NCBI GenBank assembly: GCA_016202615.1
Contig: JACQOI010000286.1
Location: 1 to 33,593 of the forward strand
DNA length: 33,593 bases
Origin: Betaproteobacteria bacterium
Lineage (GTDB): Bacteria; Pseudomonadota; Gammaproteobacteria; Burkholderiales; SG8-41
Direction of reading: 5' to 3'
A model generated the notes under the pieces. It was given only the letters and a program-made list of their open reading frames with translations. It was not told where the DNA came from and made no database searches. Below, in pieces: positions 28,175-33,593 of the stretch (the first letter of the stretch is position 1; each line of letters begins with the position of its first letter). Position numbers and translations under genes: made by a program.

Positions 28175-29665
28175 TTACAAAGCCCGGTTCGCGAAATGCG
28201 CAGCGCCCTCACCCGCTATTCGTCCAAACACTGCGCCGCTCGTCAGGCCAGAGCCGCCGGGATAATTAAAATAGAAGAGACCGCCAACCAATTCACCCGC
28301 AGCATACAGACCGGGAATCGGCTTTTCCTCTATATCAACCACCTCTGCTTTTGTCGTTATCTTTAGCCCTCCGAACGTAAATGTGATGCCACAAGTCACG
28401 GCGTACGCTTCAAAGGGAGGGGCGTCGATCGTGGTCGCCCAATTCGACTTTGGAATTGTCAAACCGGTGGTTCCACGCCCGTCTTTTAAGTTTGGATTGA
28501 AAGGCACGTCCTGCTTGACTGCTGCGTTAAATTCCTTGATGGTCTTGAGTGCCTGCTCTTTGTTCACGCCATCGAGTTTGCCAACAAGCTCCTCAAGGGT
28601 ATTGGCGGTTACCTTGGTAACCTGCTTAAACCGGTACGCGTCGGCCAGCAAGTGCAGCACCTTTGAGTCGAAGATCTGCCACGCGGACTGCCCCGGCTGC
28701 TCCAGAATGATACGACCGTACTTGGCATAGGTGTAATTTCTGATGTCCGCTCCTTCGTCGAGAAAACGCACACCGTTTGCATTGAGCATGATGCCTGAGG
28801 TATAGCTCACCTTCATGTAATTACTGCCGACGGCTATATCTCCGAATTCCGGGGCATTAAGGTCACAAGCGCACGCGTGCGCAATCGACCAATTACCACA
28901 AGGTTGGGCCCCGATCTCGAGCGCCATCCTAATGCCGTCGCCGGTGTTGTAACGGGTGCCGCGGACCTTTGCCAAATCCCAGCCCGGTCCAAGGTAGCGC
29001 GCGCGCCATTCGCGGTTCGCCTCAAAACCGCCGCAGGCGAGCACGACGGCACGTGCGCGGATCTCTTCATCAGCACGGTCTACCGTTATGCGCACTCCCT
29101 CGACACCGGCGCGCCCGTACAGCAGCGATGTTGCGCGGGCGTTGTAACGTATGGTGATCCGTTGCATCTCGGCGGCGTGGAATTCCGCATCCATCAGCCC
29201 ACGCCCGCCGCCGATGGCCTCGACGGCAAGTCCGCCAAAAAACTTATAGCGTCCCTCGTGCTTGAAGGCCTGGAATCCGTACGAAGGTGCAAAGCGCAAT
29301 CCCTTTTTCCGAATCCATTGCCAGGTATCGGTACTGCGGTTCACGAAGATTTCCGCCAGGTCAGGGTCGATACGGTACTCAGTGGTACGGCCGAGATCGT
29401 CGAGAAACTGCCCCGCCGTGTAATCTTCAAAGTCGCTGCTTGCGATTTCCTCCGGCGAGAGATCGACGAATTTTTGCACGTCCTCGAGTCCGTGATAAAC
29501 CATCCGGAACCCTCCGGCCGCATATGCGCTGTTGCCACCGCGTAGTTCCTGCGGCGCGCGTTCGAGCACGAGCACGTTTGCACCTTGTTCCTGGGCCGAC
29601 AGGGCGGCGCAAAGCGCGGCGTTACCGGCGCCAACGACGATGACATCATAGGACGTATAATTCAT
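28175..29665 (-). CDS. FAD-dependent oxidoreductase, tricarballylate dehydrogenase (TcuA)-like
   Basis: MNYTSYDVIVVGAGNAALCAALSAQEQGANVLVLERAPQELRGGNSAYAAGGFRMVYHG...YNTGDGIRMALEIGAQPCGNWSIAHACACD...GLYAAGELVGGLFYFNYPGGSGLTSGAVFGRIAGEGAAHFA. Confidence 0.9.
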   Translation of the reverse strand: MNYTSYDVIVVGAGNAALCAALSAQEQGANVLVLERAPQELRGGNSAYAAGGFRMVYHGLEDVQKFVDLSPEEIASSDFEDYTAGQFLDDLGRTTEYRIDPDLAEIFVNRSTDTWQWIRKKGLRFAPSYGFQAFKHEGRYKFFGGLAVEAIGGGRGLMDAEFHAAEMQRITIRYNARATSLLYGRAGVEGVRITVDRADEEIRARAVVLACGGFEANREWRARYLGPGWDLAKVRGTRYNTGDGIRMALEIGAQPCGNWSIAHACACDLNAPEFGDIAVGSNYMKVSYTSGIMLNANGVRFLDEGADIRNYTYAKYGRIILEQPGQSAWQIFDSKVLHLLADAYRFKQVTKVTANTLEELVGKLDGVNKEQALKTIKEFNAAVKQDVPFNPNLKDGRGTTGLTIPKSNWATTIDAPPFEAYAVTCGITFTFGGLKITTKAEVVDIEEKPIPGLYAAGELVGGLFYFNYPGGSGLTSGAVFGRIAGEGAAHFANRAL

Positions 29666-29752
29666 TCGGTTGTGCGATGCGACGACCAACGATTTCTACG
29701 TCGAGGCGCTCTAAGCGGCCTGTCTAAACGGGTGGAGATGCTGCTTTAACAA

Positions 29753-30883
29753 CTACAATCCAACGACAATCTCCCGGTCTTCAGTCGAGAACCGGGTATT
29801 CAATCCCTGGCTGGTAGATAGCTCTTTTATATCCTCCAGTGCTTCCTGAAACTCGTCCTCACCGGATATTACTACCGGTTGGGCCTTATTATTTATCAAC
29901 ACAGGCAAGAAGGATGCTTTCTCAATCTTTTTATTAGAGATTCGGCATTTGACAATCATTGATCGTCGACTGTCCGGAGCCCAAGAATACCATTCTGCAT
30001 ATTCGGAATCGGCCTTAACATCATGGAAGAACTTTTCCTCTAAGCGCTTTTCCCGCGCCTTTCGAACAGATAGGGGCAAATCAAAGGCAAAGTTTCCCAT
30101 GCTGTAGAAAATCGCCTTACCGCGGTAAACTTCGATTCCTTTCAATATATGCGGATGGTGACCGAGAATCAGATCAGCCCCGACATCGATAGCCTCATGG
30201 GCTACTTCTCTTTCATACATTGCCAGGACGCCCCGGGTGAAGTGAATACCCCAATGAAAAGAAACCACGACAACGTCTACCAGTGGCCTCACTTTCCTGA
30301 TGTCTTCCTTCAGCGCCTCCAAATCCTCGCGATGGGGTAAAGTGATGATCGCGGGTGCCGTCCCTGGCTGATAGTCAATTTGCTTATAGAAGGTCGAAGC
30401 TCTCATGGGTGCGCAGCCCGGCCTATTAATGCCTGCTTCCCAACCGGAGCGCAGTACCGAGCAATAAGCCAGGTAGGCAATCTTTGTTCCTTTGCGTTCG
30501 AAAATGGCTGGTTTGCGGGCTTCCTCTATATTCTTACCGGCACCGATGACTGTAAAACCATTGTTTCGCAAGGCTGCGACAGTATCCAGCATGGCGTCAG
30601 GACCTAAGTCCATGCAGTGGTTGCTGGCGAACGACATGACGTCAAAGCCTCCCCGCTTGAGCGCGGCGGCATGCTCTAACGGGCAGACTTCTGTCATCGG
30701 AACCCCGGGCATGAGGTCGTGTTCTTCAGAGTAGCGGTTAGTGTAGTGCCTCTCATTCTGACCAAATGTAATATCCGCTTCATTTAGGATAGCGCCAGTA
30801 TGAACAAACATGGACTCAGGATCTTTGAAGAAAGCAGTAACATCACCGACGGCACAAAGTGAAACACTATTATCCAATGTCAT
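29753..30883 (-). CDS. CapA family metallophosphatase-like protein
   Basis: VSLCAVGDVTAFF...GFDVMSFASNHCMDLGPDAMLDTVAALRNNGFTVIGAGKNIEEARKP...VDVVVVSFHWGIHFTRGV...GADLILGHHPHILKGIEVYRGKAIFYSMGNFAFD. Confidence 0.9.
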   Translation of the reverse strand: MTLDNSVSLCAVGDVTAFFKDPESMFVHTGAILNEADITFGQNERHYTNRYSEEHDLMPGVPMTEVCPLEHAAALKRGGFDVMSFASNHCMDLGPDAMLDTVAALRNNGFTVIGAGKNIEEARKPAIFERKGTKIAYLAYCSVLRSGWEAGINRPGCAPMRASTFYKQIDYQPGTAPAIITLPHREDLEALKEDIRKVRPLVDVVVVSFHWGIHFTRGVLAMYEREVAHEAIDVGADLILGHHPHILKGIEVYRGKAIFYSMGNFAFDLPLSVRKAREKRLEEKFFHDVKADSEYAEWYSWAPDSRRSMIVKCRISNKKIEKASFLPVLINNKAQPVVISGEDEFQEALEDIKELSTSQGLNTRFSTEDREIVVGL

Positions 30884-31068
30884 TCTCCTCAAGTATCGTC
30901 ATTTAGGGGAACCCCTAATAATTCCCACCGTATCCGTAATTTTCGATTTTACACAGGCAACTAAAGAAGCAGAGTTGCGTTCAGCTCCGAGCGCCGTAAT
31001 AGCCCGGTTTATTGCTTCGAGGAAAATCGCAACCATAAAATGCTATGCCCAAACGACGGAATATGTCA

Positions 31069-31100
31069 ATGATTTTGAGACACCATGATTTTGAGACACC
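31069..31100. repeat. perfect 16-bp tandem duplication, intergenic
   Basis: ATGATTTTGAGACACC x2, followed by ATG. Confidence 0.95.
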
Positions 31101-31208
31101 ATGCTCATCTTGCGGTGGAAAAGTCATACAACGAGACACGTGCAACTGTTTTCCGCTAATATGGGCAGACAGTTGGACATACATCTGCATACCAAATGGG
31201 GTAACGAG

Positions 31209-31982
31209 ATGAGGCTGCAGGACAGGGTGGCGATTGTGACAGGGTCGGGATCGGGGATCAGAAAGACGATGGTAAAGCGTTTCACTGAGGAGGGGGCTTC
31301 TGTGGTCATCGCCGACATCAACCAGGAAGCCGTCGATACGGTTGTTCGCGAACTGAAGGAGGCAGGACGAACGGCACTGGGCTTTAAGGTGGACGTAACG
31401 AACAGGTCGGAACTCAAGGAGCTGATGAAGACCACGGCCAGCAAATTCGGGCGCATCGACATCCTGGTCAATAATGCCGGCGTCACGCGCAACAGGCCCT
31501 TCCAGACAATGAACGGGGAGGACTGGGATTTCGTGCTCAGAGTCGATCTGAAGGGTGTGTTCTACTGCGTTCAGGCTGTGGCAGAGTATATGATCAATCA
31601 GCGGTACGGAAAAATCGTCAATATCTCGTCGACTTTGGGTACCGGGACAACGCCTGGGGTCGGTAGCGGTACCTACAACTACGCGGCAGCGAAAGCCGGC
31701 GTTATCCAGCTCACAAAGACCTTGGCGAGAGAGTTGGGCCCCCATGGAATCAATGTGAATTGCGTCGCCCCAGGCAACGTAGGTAAGTCAACATTCCATT
31801 CGACCCGTACTCCGCAGGAGATGGAGAAGCATTTAGCGCTTAGGAGAAGTTTAACGGTGTTAAACCGAACGGGCACGCTCGAGGAGATAGCGAATGCCGT
31901 CCTCTTCCTCGTGTCGGACGAATCAAGTTTCATATCCGGGCAGTTGCTGTGCGTAGACGGAGGCCGGACCGACCGAATGTAA
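31209..31982 (+). CDS. SDR family oxidoreductase (FabG-like) with altered glycine motif
   Basis: MRLQDRVAIVTGSGSGIRKTMVKRFTEEGASVVIADINQEAVD...NNAGVTRNRPF...YNYAAAKAGVIQLTKTLARELGPHGINVNCVAPG. Confidence 0.92.
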   Translation: MRLQDRVAIVTGSGSGIRKTMVKRFTEEGASVVIADINQEAVDTVVRELKEAGRTALGFKVDVTNRSELKELMKTTASKFGRIDILVNNAGVTRNRPFQTMNGEDWDFVLRVDLKGVFYCVQAVAEYMINQRYGKIVNISSTLGTGTTPGVGSGTYNYAAAKAGVIQLTKTLARELGPHGINVNCVAPGNVGKSTFHSTRTPQEMEKHLALRRSLTVLNRTGTLEEIANAVLFLVSDESSFISGQLLCVDGGRTDRM

Positions 31983-32100
31983 GAGCCGAACGTATTTCAG
32001 GTGCACGATGTTAACGAGCCGGGCAAAGCGGTGCCGCGCAAGTCGTTGAAGCGGGCGGAAGTGGCGAAGTCCTTCGGCAGGCTCGAGCCCTGCCTGGCCG
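31983..32100 (+). pseudogene. IS110-family transposase N-terminal remnant
   Basis: EPNVFQVHDVNEPGKAVPRKSLKRAEVAKSFGRLEPCLAG resembles the IS110 RuvC-like N-terminus (NVFQVHGVDxxGKxVLRKxLKRxxVxxFFxxLPPCLxGxEAC); similarity ends at ~32100. Confidence 0.7.
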
Positions 32101-32151
32101 GTGCACGCCCGCCTGCTGCTCATCTACCGCCCGGTCCCCGACATTGCCTGA
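32093..32151. repeat. diverged repeat upstream of a bug gene, copy 2
   Basis: CCTGGCCGGTGCACGCCCGCCTGCTGCTCATCTACCGCCCGGTCCCCGACATTGCCTGA, alignable to 20761-20819; followed by palindrome GCGGGGCGCCCCGC. Confidence 0.65.
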
Positions 32152-32262
32152 GCGCAGGGCGGGGCGCCCCGCGTTCCACGAGCCGTAGTATTATTAGTAG
32201 CGTTTGTTCAAAACGATCGTTCCAGCCGTTTTCGCTTCGCCCCTTCCTGACAGGAGACAAAC

Positions 32263-33234
32263 ATGATTCGACATGCCCGTTTCGTCATCGTCCCACTGCT
32301 CTTCATAGCGACCGTTTCGCCTGTGACTTGGGCACAGGTCTATCCAGCGCGACCGATCCGCCTGATCGTTGGATTCCCGCCGGGCGGCGCAGTCGACATC
32401 ATTGCGCGCATCGTTGGACCGAAGCTGGGTGAAAGCTTCCGGCAGCAAATCGTCGTCGACAATCGCTCCGGCGCCGGCAGCAGCATCGCTTCGGGGATTA
32501 CCGCGAAAGCCGCTCCCGATGGCTACACGCTGTTGATGATTACGAGCAGCCATGCCGCGAATGCCAGCTTCTACAAAAAGCTGCCATACGACCCGGTCAA
32601 GGATTTTGCTGCGGTGATACTGGTGGCATCGACGCCGCAGGCCGTTGTCGCCAATCCGTCGCTGCCAATAAAGTCGGTCAGCGAACTGATCGAGATGGCG
32701 CGCGCGAAGCCCGGGCAACTCAATCTCGCTTCTGGCGGCAGCGGCAGCACAGCGCACCTTGCTATCGAGTTGCTGAAGTTGATGACGAACATCAATATCA
32801 CGCACGTGCCGTACAAGGGTGCCGCGCCGGCGCTCACGGATGTGATCTCCGGGCAGACGCAGTTGCTGTTTTCCTCTCTGCCCGCAGCGCTGCCGCAAAT
32901 CAAGGCCGGCAGGGTCAGGGCGATTGCCGTGACCTCGACCAAACGCTCGGGCGCGTTGCCGGAGATTCCTACTGTTGGCGAGTCGGGTGTCGCCGGGTAC
33001 GAAGCAACCAACTGGTATGGCGTGCTCGTCCCTGCGGCCACACCGAAGCAGATCGTCAACAAGCTCAATGCCGAAATTCTGCAGGCGCTGAATAATCCCG
33101 ATGTAGCCCACGCCATCAGCCGGGCAGGTGCTGATCCGCTTGGCAGCACGCCGGACGAGTTTGAAAGTCATCTGAAGTCCGAAATCGCGAAATGGACCAA
33201 GGTCATCCGCGCCGCCGACCTGCGTCTTGATTAG
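32263..33234 (+). CDS. Bug/TctC-family substrate-binding protein
   Basis: 323 aa: QVYPARPIRLIVGFPPGGAVDIIARIVGPKLGESFRQQIVVDNRSGAGSSIASGITAKAAPDGYTLL...ITHVPYKGAAPALTDVISGQTQLLFSSLPAALPQIKAGRVRAIAVTS. Confidence 0.95.
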   Translation: MIRHARFVIVPLLFIATVSPVTWAQVYPARPIRLIVGFPPGGAVDIIARIVGPKLGESFRQQIVVDNRSGAGSSIASGITAKAAPDGYTLLMITSSHAANASFYKKLPYDPVKDFAAVILVASTPQAVVANPSLPIKSVSELIEMARAKPGQLNLASGGSGSTAHLAIELLKLMTNINITHVPYKGAAPALTDVISGQTQLLFSSLPAALPQIKAGRVRAIAVTSTKRSGALPEIPTVGESGVAGYEATNWYGVLVPAATPKQIVNKLNAEILQALNNPDVAHAISRAGADPLGSTPDEFESHLKSEIAKWTKVIRAADLRLD

Positions 33235-33293
33235 TGCACGCGGTTATTCGTCCACCAAATCCAGCCTCGTTCACATCAACGGAGATTACAACC

Positions 33294-33593
33294 ATGGCAA
33301 TCAGCACCGGTCCTACCACTAAGTTGTGCCGCTGGGCATGTTCGACCCGGTACGAAGATCTTCCCGCTGAAGTACGTAAAGAGACAGTGACCCTCCTCTA
33401 TGACCAGGTGGGAGGCATGATTGCGAGCGCAACCCTTCCCTCATGCCAGCCCGTGGTCGATCTGGTGCGCAAGCTCGACTTGCGCGGCGAGTGCAGTATC
33501 GTGGGTCATCCGGTGCGAACCTCGGTAACCAACGCCGCCCTGGCTAACGGCACCATCGGACACGGAGACGAAGTGGACTCCACCGGCCAACAC
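33294..33593 (+). CDS. MmgE/PrpD family protein, 3' truncated by window edge
   Basis: MAISTGPTTKLCRWACSTRYEDLPAEVRKETVTLLYDQVGGMIASATLPSCQPVVDLVRKLDLRGECSIVGHPVRTSVTNAALANGTIGHGDEVDSTGQH; open to the window end. Confidence 0.88.
   Translation, partial: MAISTGPTTKLCRWACSTRYEDLPAEVRKETVTLLYDQVGGMIASATLPSCQPVVDLVRKLDLRGECSIVGHPVRTSVTNAALANGTIGHGDEVDSTGQH

Noticed and set aside
32194-33171. 325-aa minus-strand ORF
   Set aside because: Antisense to an intact Bug gene with signal peptide and conserved motifs; composition typical of a shadow ORF.

Overview
Betaproteobacterial (Burkholderiales-like, by inference) accessory catabolic region. The left third (about 1-12.2 kb) is mostly minus-strand acyl-CoA degradation genes: three SDRs, a CaiB/BaiF CoA-transferase, two enoyl-CoA hydratases, an ACAD11-type and a DmdC-type acyl-CoA dehydrogenase, an ACAD10/11-type phosphotransferase, a DUF35 OB-fold/Zn-ribbon protein and a Cys-less thiolase-like protein. 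They lie next to a FadR-type GntR regulator. The rest holds five intact Bug/TctC-type solute-binding proteins with no TctA/TctB, usually placed 5' of a catabolic enzyme (MmgE/PrpD twice, a ThDP enzyme once). It also holds an enoyl-CoA hydratase, a second ThDP enzyme, a TcuA-like flavoprotein, an orphan CapA-like protein and an SDR. Two housekeeping-type genes (lytic transglycosylase and ABC-F ATPase) sit in the middle. The main hunt results are: (i) a candidate operator family GTCCGACAA at four intergenic places around the GntR gene; (ii) a thiolase-like/DUF35 pair whose active-site motifs suggest an aldolase rather than a thiolase, in a cluster that also has a split ACAD11-like kinase + dehydrogenase module; (iii) several gene remnants (SDR tail, FadB-like hydratase, Ldh-family tail, three Bug pieces, IS110 N-terminus, a hydratase N-terminus), suggesting repeated module insertion and deletion; (iv) a mosaic hairpin repeat. 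All family calls come from reading the sequence by eye; no searches were run.
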